From a virus, in IMG/VR virus record IMGVR_UViG_3300044301_004528, positions 1-24,920 of that record: 24,920 nucleotides of DNA, one strand, 5' to 3'. This document shows positions 7,813 to 14,975 of the stretch, piece after piece; the stretch's first letter is position 1, and every line of letters starts with the position of its first letter. A program made the translations under genes and the position numbers. The notes under the pieces are model-generated. The model was not told where the DNA came from. It saw only the letters and a program-made list of their open reading frames with translations, and did not search any database.

Positions 7813-7989
7813 ATGGATAAAGTGAAATCACTTTTAAAGTCACGAAGATTTTGGGTGTCGGCTGTCGGTTTGGCTGGCGTCTGTGCATCTGAGCTTTTCG
7901 GAATCACGCTTGATACCGAGCAAATTGTGGGCGTTGTAACCATCGTCGTTGCTTGGGTTATTGGCGATACGGTTCGAGAAACTAAATAA
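7813..7989 (+). CDS. Holin-like small membrane protein
   Basis: A 58-residue protein. I chose ATG 7813 because GGAGA at 7801-7805 sits 7 bases upstream; ATG 7798 and GTG 7783 are longer options. A short basic N-terminus (KVKSLLKSRRFW) is followed by two hydrophobic segments (about 13-29 and 36-51) and a charged tail. Small proteins with this layout, SRRFWVSAVG then an alternating V/I/A segment, are common in tailed phages and often called holins, but similarity at this size is weak. The neighbouring peptidase and membrane genes fit a lysis cassette (inference). Confidence 0.6.
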   Translation: MDKVKSLLKSRRFWVSAVGLAGVCASELFGITLDTEQIVGVVTIVVAWVIGDTVRETK

Positions 7990-8004
7990 TCAAGAGAGGG
8001 ATCA

Positions 8005-8319
8005 ATGATTGAACTTGTAAGGGGCCTAACCCCGATACAGTGGTTGTTGATTGGCGGTGGGGTGCTGTTATTAATCCCCACTGCCATAAACCTCCTAAAG
8101 AAGATGGCCGATAGCGTAGCTCCAAGCGTTCCCGCTATTGGACTTTCTCTAAAAACGAGTAACCTAACTTCAATAGTGCATAAATGGGAAGCTCTGGACG
8201 ACGCCTGCGAACAGGCCGGTTTGGTGGAAGCTCAAGAAAAATTAAGAGAAGTCTTTCTTGCGTTTGCCAAAAAGCCATCACCAAAGCCTAAAACTGATAA
8301 GGAGATTTCTACATTATGA
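8005..8319 (+). CDS. Small single-pass membrane protein
   Basis: A 104-residue protein with one membrane segment (about 12-31, IQWLLIGGGVLLLIPTAINL), a middle part that may be helical (SIVHKWEALDDACEQAGLVEAQEKL) and a Lys/Pro-rich end. GAGAGGG at 7994-8000 provides the ribosome binding site. The stop overlaps the next ATG as ATGA. I recognise no family. With its neighbours it could contribute to lysis or virion anchoring, but nothing in the sequence proves it. Confidence 0.65.
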   Translation: MIELVRGLTPIQWLLIGGGVLLLIPTAINLLKKMADSVAPSVPAIGLSLKTSNLTSIVHKWEALDDACEQAGLVEAQEKLREVFLAFAKKPSPKPKTDKEISTL

Positions 8320-8765
8320 AAACCAGACTCAGTTTAGTGTTGGCAGTTTTATTGATACTGTGTGGAGTTTTTTGGGAATCTATAAAAGACATAGTGCCAA
8401 CAATTCCAAACACGCCACAGGTAGTTATCGAAAAACCCGAAGAGTCTATTATCAATCAATGGTTTGAGGTTTCAAAATCAATCGACGATGAAAACGACAG
8501 ACTATTTCTCTGCCTATTTAATAAAGAGTTTGCAGAGAGGGTTTTAAACTACGATGTAAGCGCACAGGATGTAAACGATGTTTATGTCTTTGCCGCCAAG
8601 GAAGTTTTTGGAGACTCACTCAAGGGTAAGTACAAAGAGCTATCCAAGGCAACAAAAGACGCTATGGTCTCTATTTTAGGTGAGGAAAACCACGAAGTTA
8701 TAGAGACAGAAAAGATAGACTTAAGTAAAACATTCATGGGATTTGCTTGGTCTTTGAATAATTAG
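8316..8765 (+). CDS. Membrane-anchored or secreted hypothetical protein
   Basis: A 149-residue protein. The N-terminus MKTRLSLVLAVLLILCGVFW is a signal anchor or a signal peptide with a weak lipobox-like Cys (LILC, Cys17 followed by Gly). The remainder is soluble, acidic and probably helical. The predicted export fits the preceding membrane genes. It is the last gene before an internal promoter, so it probably ends the upstream transcription unit, although I see no hairpin terminator after it. Function unknown. Confidence 0.65.
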   Translation: MKTRLSLVLAVLLILCGVFWESIKDIVPTIPNTPQVVIEKPEESIINQWFEVSKSIDDENDRLFLCLFNKEFAERVLNYDVSAQDVNDVYVFAAKEVFGDSLKGKYKELSKATKDAMVSILGEENHEVIETEKIDLSKTFMGFAWSLNN

Positions 8766-8766
8766 C

Positions 8767-8794
8767 TTGACTTTTACATTGGGCCTGCTATAAT
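8767..8794 (+). promoter_or_regulatory. Sigma70-type promoter P1
   Basis: TTGACT (8767-8772), a 16-base spacer, and TATAAT (8789-8794) followed by GG. The -10 box is perfect and the -35 matches 5 of 6. It lies in one of the few real intergenic gaps (8766-8836), and a start near 8801 would leave a leader of about 36 bases before ATG 8837. It probably uses the host housekeeping sigma factor and drives the genes up to the sigma-like factor. Confidence 0.8.
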
Positions 8795-8836
8795 GGATTG
8801 TAGTGGGCTCATTTTAATAACTATAAGGACAGGAAA

Positions 8837-9067
8837 ATGAATATATTAGAAGCGGTAGAAAGCTCTTTACAATCCCGCATGGATAAGCACGCATTTGATA
8901 TAAATGTGTGGGTAAATAATCAGCACGCAGAAGGTGCTTTGGATAAGCTTCTCACCTCAATATCTAAATACGAGAAGGCGGCCTCAGAATTTGAGGTGCT
9001 TAAGAAAATAAAAGATCAGGTTTCTTCTGAACCGCCTGTAGAACCAGTTGCCAACAATGAAGATTAA
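8837..9067 (+). CDS. Small hypothetical protein, 76 aa
   Basis: The first gene after promoter P1, preceded by an AAGGACAGG ribosome binding site. The 76-residue product is mostly helical by composition, with an acidic, Pro-containing tail (SSEPPVEPVANNED). No signal, membrane segment or enzymatic motif is seen. The position right behind a strong host-like promoter suggests early expression (inference). It overlaps the next gene by 11 bases. No family recognised. Confidence 0.65.
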   Translation: MNILEAVESSLQSRMDKHAFDINVWVNNQHAEGALDKLLTSISKYEKAASEFEVLKKIKDQVSSEPPVEPVANNED

Positions 9068-9476
9068 AATAACTCTGCTTATCTGCAAGCTGGTAAAGGG
9101 TCTACCCTTTAATCATCCTGAGTTTTTTCAAATATACCTAGATGACAACAGACAGGTTCCAAATAAGTATATTTCAACAAAGGATGAGAGTGAAACAGTA
9201 GATGAGATTGTATCAAAACACTTTCACATAGACCCAAGCTGGATGTATAGCGAGGTTTGTGGTTTTAGAAAAATAGACCAGTCCAATGCTGAGGTTACAT
9301 ACGCATGTACCATGCCAGAAGTATTAGGCTCCAACAAGTTTGGCGAATTCTTTTCGCCTAAAAGACTACAAGAGCAGGATATAAAAATAGATCCATATTA
9401 TGAACAAATATTATCAAGAACATCAAAATCATTCCTCAGAGGAACCAATAGCACAGCTAACCGTAACAGTCTCTAA
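9057..9476 (+). CDS. Hypothetical protein, possible degenerate Nudix-like fold
   Basis: A 139-residue protein from ATG 9057 (a TTG at 9048 is also in frame). The pattern of an N-terminal strand (KIKITLLICKLV), a Pro-Asn step (RQVPNKYIS), a helix with ETVDEIVSKHF, and a strand ending EVTYACTMPE resembles the order of elements in Nudix-like domains. The catalytic Nudix box (GX5EX7REUXEEXGU) is absent, so hydrolase activity is not supported. The fold suggestion is weak. The 3' end overlaps the next gene by 77 bases. Confidence 0.5.
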   Translation: MKIKITLLICKLVKGLPFNHPEFFQIYLDDNRQVPNKYISTKDESETVDEIVSKHFHIDPSWMYSEVCGFRKIDQSNAEVTYACTMPEVLGSNKFGEFFSPKRLQEQDIKIDPYYEQILSRTSKSFLRGTNSTANRNSL

Positions 9477-9759
9477 AGACCAAGAATATGGATATACGTG
9501 CGATTGGGATTCCGATGATAATGGCATACGTGCAATATCATCTATATTTTATGGGATTGCGTATGACGATCTTATAGAAAAAATATTAAATGAACTTAAG
9601 GCACAATGTGTATTAGAAGGTAACGAGGAGGATTTTTTATCTATAGTTCAAACTATAAAGGATTTTGTATTATCTAAAAATCACGTTAAGGACGGTGCTT
9701 CAGGAGATGTTTCGGGTGAGTCTTTGGCGGTTTCACCCCGTGACGTATTAAAACTATAA
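9400..9759 (+). CDS. Hypothetical protein, 119 aa
   Basis: A 119-residue acidic protein starting at ATG 9400 inside the previous gene. I found no later start codon before the apparently structured part (QLTVTVSKDQEYGYTCDWD), so the 77-base overlap seems real. It appears to have strands first and then a helix (DDLIEKILNELKAQCVL). No motif is recognised. It lies within the P1 transcription unit upstream of the sigma-like gene. Confidence 0.6.
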   Translation: MNKYYQEHQNHSSEEPIAQLTVTVSKDQEYGYTCDWDSDDNGIRAISSIFYGIAYDDLIEKILNELKAQCVLEGNEEDFLSIVQTIKDFVLSKNHVKDGASGDVSGESLAVSPRDVLKL

Positions 9760-9778
9760 TCGCTCAACGGAGGTTTCC

Positions 9779-10417
9779 ATGTCTAAACCTAAACAAATAG
9801 CTTGGGAAAGCTGGAACGCTAGAGTAGAAGACATCATGTCACCAAAAGATATAACGCTACCAGAAATTGATGCGAGCGAAGCAAATTATAGCGAAATTGA
9901 AATACCAGTAGATTTTTTCCCTCCAGAAATGTTCCTACAACAACAAAGGGTTTTATATACACCTCTGGGCATTTATCCAGAAGAGTCATCATTAAAACCT
10001 TCTGACAGATGGGACTGTTGGATGGGGTACAGTAATTTTGATATAACAAATGACATAGCAGACAAAATAGAGATGATTGAAGGAGTAGAGGCTCTCAGGG
10101 TAATGGGCAGATACTCATTTTTCATAGGCATTGGAAAGCTTTTCGATATCAAGGAGGTCAGAACAGACATAGAAAAAGAGCTGTGTGTTTATACAGAGCA
10201 GGAGATATTTTCAAACGAAAATACTCAAGCTACTGTAAATCTAGTAAAAGAACAACTAAAGACTAAAAAATATTGGTCTATGTTAGTATCGCCTGAAGGC
10301 GAAGTTGAATATATTGTTTCAGACAAGATGGATAAAGGTTATCTTGACGGTTTGAGCGGACTACTTGAACTTAAACAAACCCGTGGTGGGATCATATTGA
10401 GAGGAAATAATGGATAA
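9779..10417 (+). CDS. Hypothetical protein, 212 aa
   Basis: The gene has a GGAGGT ribosome binding site (9769-9774), so it is probably well translated. The 212-residue acidic product has Trp-rich spots (IAWESWNARV near the start, DRWDCWMGYSNFDI in the middle) and no signal, membrane segment or catalytic motif that I can name. Its last 8 bases overlap the sigma-like gene, which implies coupled translation. Function unknown; a role alongside the sigma-like factor is only a guess from position. Confidence 0.65.
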   Translation: MSKPKQIAWESWNARVEDIMSPKDITLPEIDASEANYSEIEIPVDFFPPEMFLQQQRVLYTPLGIYPEESSLKPSDRWDCWMGYSNFDITNDIADKIEMIEGVEALRVMGRYSFFIGIGKLFDIKEVRTDIEKELCVYTEQEIFSNENTQATVNLVKEQLKTKKYWSMLVSPEGEVEYIVSDKMDKGYLDGLSGLLELKQTRGGIILRGNNG

Positions 10418-10892
10418 AATTGACAAACTTTTGAAAGACCCTAATATTGTAAATATAATGAACGCCGTGTCAAGCCGATACACTCGATCTATAGACAGGG
10501 ACGAGATAGAATCAATAAAGATGATTACTCTTTGGAAATGTATAGACAAATACGACGCCTCAAGGGGGGCCAAATTCACCTCGTATTTATACCAGCAACT
10601 GTCCTTTGCTTTCAAAAACGAACTAAAGAAGCGAAAGCAAATGCTCTATCTTGACAGCGTTAAGCTGGACTTTATTAAATCTGACTCTGTTTACAGAGAC
10701 AGCTCTAGGGAGTTTATAGACACCCTTCTCGGATTGCCAGAAGACGTATCAAGTATCCTAAAACAAAGGTATCTTGGAAACATGACTATGGTTGAAATTG
10801 CCAAGGCTAACGGATACAGTCGAGAGACAGCCAGAAGAAGGCTTAAGAGGGCAATAAAAATGTGTAAAAAAAGTAACGGGCAAATGACATAA
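10410..10892 (+). CDS. Small sigma70-like factor
   Basis: A 160-residue protein. Residues 43-75 (including KYDASRGAKFTSYLYQQL and the basic ELKKRK) match sigma region 2, which carries core-RNAP binding and -10 recognition. Residues 117-149 (KQRYLGNMTMVEIAKANGY, then SRETARRRLKRAIK) form a region 4 helix-turn-helix. The linker is short and region 1.1 is absent, as in compact phage or alternative sigma factors. It probably redirects host RNA polymerase to later viral genes, and the isolated virion gene directly downstream is a natural target (inference). Role as a sigma factor is likely; specificity is unknown. Confidence 0.75.
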   Translation: MDKIDKLLKDPNIVNIMNAVSSRYTRSIDRDEIESIKMITLWKCIDKYDASRGAKFTSYLYQQLSFAFKNELKKRKQMLYLDSVKLDFIKSDSVYRDSSREFIDTLLGLPEDVSSILKQRYLGNMTMVEIAKANGYSRETARRRLKRAIKMCKKSNGQMT

Positions 10893-10946
10893 TTTGTGTA
10901 TGTTAAAAAGGAACCGGATCTCTTTTTGGATGAATAGGATAAGATA

Positions 10947-10954
10947 TATTAATA
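10947..10954 (+). promoter_or_regulatory. Possible late-promoter-like element
   Basis: TATTAATA lies 35 bases before the ATG of the virion protein gene and differs at one position from the T4 late consensus TATAAATA. The surrounding AT-rich run makes chance occurrence likely. No good -35 box sits at the right distance. It is offered because an independent promoter is needed between the sigma-like gene and the terminator-bounded virion gene. Confidence 0.25.
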
Positions 10955-10975
10955 TTTACTTTAATTGATTTTCAA

Positions 10976-10983
10976 AAGGAGAT
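10976..10983 (+). promoter_or_regulatory. Very strong ribosome binding site
   Basis: AAGGAGAT lies with GGAG ending 7 bases before ATG 10989. It fixes the start at 10989 rather than the upstream in-frame codon at 10965 and predicts high translation of the following gene. Confidence 0.75.
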
Positions 10984-10988
10984 CTATC

Positions 10989-11675
10989 ATGGCAGTTCCT
11001 GCTAACGAAGCCGCCTATCTAAAAAATACCACGGGCGGTGCTTACAACGACACTACTGAAGGTGGTACTATTCTTGGTAACACAAGTACCGGAACAGTAA
11101 TTACCAAAGCTTTGGCATTGAAAGATAATGCAACCGACTTTAAAGATGGCACAAGGCCGAAAGTTCTTAACGATGGCTTAAGCCATAATCAAAAAGCTCT
11201 TTCCGCTGGTACTTTTGGATATGAAGAAGCTGGCAAGTACGTTATTGCTACAATTAGCGATACCCTTTCTGGCGTTTCCAAAACCAACATTCTTATCACT
11301 GGTCGCGGAACAGACTTGAATCCAATCGCCAAGTTCCAGCATCAGTTTGGTGCAAAAACCGTTTCTGCTTTCAGAGCAAACAGATTCAGTTGGACAAGCA
11401 CCAAATCTCGAAATACGGCTGGTGCTGCTTTGGCTAGTAGAATCAACTGGGTTGCTGCTGCGTCCGGCGGTGCTGACAGTGCTTCTGCTCCAGATGCCTT
11501 GAACGAGAACATGTTTGACATCGCAGACGGCAACGCTACAGATAGAGCGTTTGACGGAGCGGCAGAACCTACTCGTGCGATTCCGGGTGAATTGGTGATG
11601 AAGGTTGACTTTGTTACTACTTCTGTCTCATCTGGTGGTGACTTCTTCGATTACAAAGCCATAACCGGCATGTAA
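10989..11675 (+). CDS. Putative virion structural protein
   Basis: A 228-residue protein (MAVPANEAAYLKN...). Composition is rich in Ala, Gly, Thr, Ser and Asn with few Cys, and looks like beta-rich virion proteins. The start is fixed by the ideal ribosome binding site. The gene is flanked by a 96-base upstream gap and a strong terminator downstream, so it forms its own highly expressed unit, typical of an abundant capsid decoration, head or tail protein. No family is recognised from sequence. GC-richer, regular codon use compared with its neighbours (many GCT, GGT, ACT, AAC) also suggests high expression. Confidence 0.6.
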   Translation: MAVPANEAAYLKNTTGGAYNDTTEGGTILGNTSTGTVITKALALKDNATDFKDGTRPKVLNDGLSHNQKALSAGTFGYEEAGKYVIATISDTLSGVSKTNILITGRGTDLNPIAKFQHQFGAKTVSAFRANRFSWTSTKSRNTAGAALASRINWVAAASGGADSASAPDALNENMFDIADGNATDRAFDGAAEPTRAIPGELVMKVDFVTTSVSSGGDFFDYKAITGM

Positions 11676-11692
11676 TACGGGCTGTTTTAAAC

Positions 11693-11730
11693 GAGGGGTG
11701 GAGGAATACTCCTTCGCCCCTCTTTTTTTT
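11693..11730 (+). terminator. Rho-independent terminator
   Basis: An uninterrupted 13-bp stem pairs 11693-11705 with 11710-11722 (11 Watson-Crick and 2 G-U pairs, six of them GAGGGG/CCCCTC at the base) around the loop ATAC, followed by eight T (11723-11730). It lies 18 bases after the stop of the putative virion protein. This is the only clear intrinsic terminator I see in the window. Confidence 0.93.
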
Positions 11731-11753
11731 AACAAATTACCGGAGTTATTCAG

Positions 11754-12050
11754 ATGCCAGAAACATGGGAAGTAATAAGCAGTATGATTCAAATGGTTGT
11801 GCTACCCCTACTGGGATGGGCATTGTTCAGCATTGTTAGTCACGGTAAGCAAATTATTATCTTGGAGGAAAAAGTGAACGACGCATTAAATCGAAGAATG
11901 ACCTCTATAGAAGATAAAGTAGTTAGCCTAGAAAGTAAAATGGAGACAAAGATAGATTCGCTCGAAGAGAGCGTCGTAGATTGTAAGCTAACAATCAACG
12001 ATAAGCTCAACGAAAAATTCGACACACTAATCTCTAAACTGGAGAAATAG
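11754..12050 (+). CDS. Membrane protein with coiled-coil tail
   Basis: A 98-residue protein. Residues 10-29 (MIQMVVLPLLGWALFSIVSH region) form one membrane segment, and from about residue 35 to the end heptad-like Leu/Ile spacing with Lys/Glu predicts a long coiled coil (EEKVNDALNRRM, IEDKVVSLESKMETKIDSLEE). The shape resembles phage small membrane coiled-coil proteins, sometimes annotated as holins or spanin components, but it also fits other roles. The gene begins 24 bases after the terminator, with CCGGAG upstream. One base separates it from the next gene. Confidence 0.65.
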   Translation: MPETWEVISSMIQMVVLPLLGWALFSIVSHGKQIIILEEKVNDALNRRMTSIEDKVVSLESKMETKIDSLEESVVDCKLTINDKLNEKFDTLISKLEK

Positions 12051-12051
12051 C

Positions 12052-12240
12052 ATGGAAGAAAACCGTTATGGCGGGTTAACGTCTATGATTATTAAACAAG
12101 TTATGGCGGAATTAGGAATTAAGCAAGAAACAGTTGACAAAATACAATCTATAGTAGATAATATTGATATACAACAGTACGACCAAAAAACAGTAATACA
12201 ACTCAAACTTAAAGATATCACGATTGTGGTAAATAAATAA
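12052..12240 (+). CDS. Small hypothetical protein, 62 aa
   Basis: A 62-residue soluble product with a helical first half (SMIIKQVMAELGIKQETVDKIQSIVDNI) and a beta-like end (TVIQLKLKDITIVVNK). GGAG at 12041-12044 is placed for translation and the gene tiles exactly between its neighbours. No family recognised. It may act with the coiled-coil protein just upstream, given the one-base gap. Confidence 0.55.
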   Translation: MEENRYGGLTSMIIKQVMAELGIKQETVDKIQSIVDNIDIQQYDQKTVIQLKLKDITIVVNK

Positions 12241-12265
12241 TTGATTACAAGGAATAAGGATACAT

Positions 12266-14464
12266 ATGTCTATAAAGTCTCTGATGAACTACACCTTCGT
12301 TTCTAAATATGCAAGATGGATACCAGAAAAGAAAAGAAGGGAGACTTGGCCAGAGGCTGTTGGTAGAGTTAAGCAGATGATGCTTACCAAATATGAAGAC
12401 ACGGATGTTTTAGAAGACATCAACTGGGCATACGAAAAGATGCTTAAGAAGCGTGTGCTGGGAAGCCAGAGAGCATTGCAATTTGGCGGCTCCCCAATTT
12501 TTAAGCACAACGCTAGAATCTATAACTGCATAACCTCTTTTGCCGACAGGGTTCGTTTCTTTCAAGAGTGTATGTATCTGTTGCTATGTGGTTGCGGCAC
12601 CGGTTTCTCTGTTCAGAACCACCACATAGATAAGCTCCCACCATTAATTAAGAATAAAAACGGGTCAAAAAAGTTTGTTATTCCAGACTCGATAGAGGGT
12701 TGGTCTGATGCTGTGGGCGTTTTAGTATCTAGTTACTTTATGCAGGATGAACTTTTTCCAGAGTACAACGCTAAAAATATAAAGTTTGACTATTCTCAAA
12801 TTAGACCCGCTGGCTCACCTCTCAAATCAAGCGGCGGCAAAGCTCCGGGGCCAGAACCTTTAAAAAATGCTCTATCAAATATAAAAAAGGTTTTAGACAA
12901 AGCCCTCAAAGACTTAGATTTTTGCCATGAGTCAATAAGAAAGTTAAAACCTGTTCAGGCATATGACATAGTAATGCATGGTGCTGACGCTGTGATTAGT
13001 GGGGGAGTGAGAAGAAGTGCTACGATTTGCGTTTTTAGTCCAGACGACGAAGAAATGGCAAAAGCAAAAACGGGAAACTGGTTCATTGAAAACCCACAAC
13101 GAGGAAGATCAAATAATTCAGCACTATTACTTAGGGATAAAACAACTAAAGCCCAATTCTCGGAACTTATGAACTCCGTAAAGGATTTTGGAGAACCGGG
13201 ATTTGTATGGTCTGACTCTACAGAGCTAATAGTTAATCCGTGTGTAGAGATTGGGATGTGGCCAGTAGACGAGAAGACAGGTGAAACCGGATGGCAAGCC
13301 TGCAATTTAAGTACGATAAACTGTGCAAAGATAAAAACAGAAGAGGATTTTTACGACGCTTGCAAGGCCGCATCTATCATAGGAACGCTTCAGGCTGGAT
13401 TCGACAGCTTTGAGTACTTAGGAGAAACGTCAGAAAACATTATTAAAAGGGAGGCCCTCTTAGGCGTTTCCATGACGGGCATTATGGAACAACACGACAT
13501 ATGTCTAGATCCAACCGTTCAGAAAAGAGGAGCGGCAATAGTAAAGAAAACCAATGAGATTCTGGCAAAGAAGATTGGTGTAAATCAGGCCGCTCGAACA
13601 ACCTGCATAAAACCAGAAGGAACTTCAAGTTGTATACTGGGAACTTCTAGTGGCATACATCCACACCACGCCAAAAGATACATAAGGCGTGTGCAGGCAA
13701 ACAAGATGGAGCCAATTTATAACTATTTCAGGGAAGTCAACCCAAGGGCGTGTGAGGAGTCGGTTTGGTCAAACAATGACAGCGACGACGTAGTTGGATT
13801 TTGCGTAGAGGTTCCAGCAGGTTCAAAAACGAAAAACCAAGTAGGGGCTTTAGACCTGCTAAATTATGTCAAAAGCACACAGCAAAGCTGGGTAATCCCC
13901 GGAACAAACAAGAAGCTTTGCACACAGCCTTGGCTAGTTCACAACGTTTCAAATACAATTAATGTGAAGCCAGATGAGTGGGACGAGGTTGAATCATATA
14001 TCTACAAGAATAGAAAATATTTTTGTGGAATATCTCTTCTGCCAATAACAGGAGACAAAGACTATCCCCAAGCCCCATTTACAACTATTTATTTACCCAC
14101 TGAACAAGTTTCCCATTATGGAGACGCATCTCTATTCGTTAGTGGTTTAATAGAGGTTGCATTAAACTTGTGGGAGGATAATCTCTGGGCCGCTTGCGAC
14201 TCGCTGCTTGGGGTTGGTGAAAAAATAAAGGGAAATGGAAAGAAAGAATGGTCAGATAGATGCAAGAAATTTTCTGATAGATACTTTGAAGGAGACCTTA
14301 GAAAGCTAACCTACTGCATGAAAGATGTGTATAACTGGAAGGAGTGGGTTGATATGAAAAGAGAGTATCAAGATGTTGATTTTACCTGTGTTATCGAAGA
14401 AGTAGACAATGTTAAGCCAGAACAAGAATGGGCTTGTAGTGGTGGAAGTTGTGAAATAGTATAG
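12266..14464 (+). CDS. nrdJ: Class II (B12-dependent) ribonucleotide reductase, monomeric
   Basis: A 732-residue enzyme of the Lactobacillus leichmannii RTPR type, which reduces ribonucleoside triphosphates with adenosylcobalamin. Cys88 (ARIYNCITS) and Cys346 (ACNLSTINC) match the active-site pair, Cys326 in NPCVEIG matches the radical cysteine with Asn324 and Glu328 beside it, and Cys724/Cys729 in the tail (CSGGSCEIV) match the redox shuttle pair with the same 5-residue spacing. The common NPCGEI is NPCVEI here, and the spacing between radical Cys and Cys346 is longer (20 versus 11 in the Lactobacillus enzyme). All essential residues are present, so it should be active. It supplies dNTPs for viral replication and is followed by dUTPase. 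Confidence 0.92.
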   Translation: MSIKSLMNYTFVSKYARWIPEKKRRETWPEAVGRVKQMMLTKYEDTDVLEDINWAYEKMLKKRVLGSQRALQFGGSPIFKHNARIYNCITSFADRVRFFQECMYLLLCGCGTGFSVQNHHIDKLPPLIKNKNGSKKFVIPDSIEGWSDAVGVLVSSYFMQDELFPEYNAKNIKFDYSQIRPAGSPLKSSGGKAPGPEPLKNALSNIKKVLDKALKDLDFCHESIRKLKPVQAYDIVMHGADAVISGGVRRSATICVFSPDDEEMAKAKTGNWFIENPQRGRSNNSALLLRDKTTKAQFSELMNSVKDFGEPGFVWSDSTELIVNPCVEIGMWPVDEKTGETGWQACNLSTINCAKIKTEEDFYDACKAASIIGTLQAGFDSFEYLGETSENIIKREALLGVSMTGIMEQHDICLDPTVQKRGAAIVKKTNEILAKKIGVNQAARTTCIKPEGTSSCILGTSSGIHPHHAKRYIRRVQANKMEPIYNYFREVNPRACEESVWSNNDSDDVVGFCVEVPAGSKTKNQVGALDLLNYVKSTQQSWVIPGTNKKLCTQPWLVHNVSNTINVKPDEWDEVESYIYKNRKYFCGISLLPITGDKDYPQAPFTTIYLPTEQVSHYGDASLFVSGLIEVALNLWEDNLWAACDSLLGVGEKIKGNGKKEWSDRCKKFSDRYFEGDLRKLTYCMKDVYNWKEWVDMKREYQDVDFTCVIEEVDNVKPEQEWACSGGSCEIV

Positions 14465-14475
14465 GAGATTAGGAT

Positions 14476-14973
14476 ATGACGTTAGAAGTACACTGTGATC
14501 AGCAAGCCCGAATTAACATGCTTGCCAATAGTCAAAAACCGTGCCCAGAAAAAACCATAAAATGCAAAAGGTTGTCTGATAAGGGAACGCTGCCAACAAG
14601 GGCACACAAATATGATGCTGGCTGGGATTTATATTCTTCAGAAAATCTTCAGATAGTATCAAATCATAGAAGAACAGTCTCAACTAGCATAGCTTTGTCA
14701 ATTCCGGACGGTTATGTTGGTCTTATTTGGCCGAGATCGGGACTCGCTGTAAAAAGGGGAATAGATGTTTTTGCGGGAGTGATTGATGCCGGATACAGAG
14801 GAGAAATAAAGATTTGCCTTTACAACTCATCAGGCACTACTGTAGAAATAAACAGCGGTGATAGGGTTGCCCAGATTATTTTCCACAAACTTCCTGAAAC
14901 AAATATGTTAGAAGTTGACGACTTAGAGGATTCAGAAAGAGGCGTTGGTGGCTTTGGCAGTAGTGGGGTTTAA
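14476..14973 (+). CDS. dut: Deoxyuridine triphosphatase (dUTPase)
   Basis: A 165-residue protein with all five trimeric dUTPase motifs in order: DAGWDLY (47-53), PRSGLA (86-91), GVIDAGYRGEI (101-111, catalytic Asp104), GDRVAQII (128-135) and RGVGGFGSSG (155-164). It hydrolyses dUTP to dUMP and pyrophosphate, limiting uracil in DNA and feeding dTMP synthesis. The N-terminus has about 25 extra residues before the usual first strand. The gene lies 11 bases after the reductase and the two form a nucleotide pair; 2 bases separate it from the tail-like gene. Confidence 0.95.
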   Translation: MTLEVHCDQQARINMLANSQKPCPEKTIKCKRLSDKGTLPTRAHKYDAGWDLYSSENLQIVSNHRRTVSTSIALSIPDGYVGLIWPRSGLAVKRGIDVFAGVIDAGYRGEIKICLYNSSGTTVEINSGDRVAQIIFHKLPETNMLEVDDLEDSERGVGGFGSSGV

Positions 14974-14975
14974 TT

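Noticed and set aside
10905-10927. Hairpin AAAAAGG/TCTTTTT after the sigma-like gene
   Set aside because: Only seven pairs, almost all A-T with one G-T, a 9-base loop and no separate T tract, so it is not convincing as a terminator.
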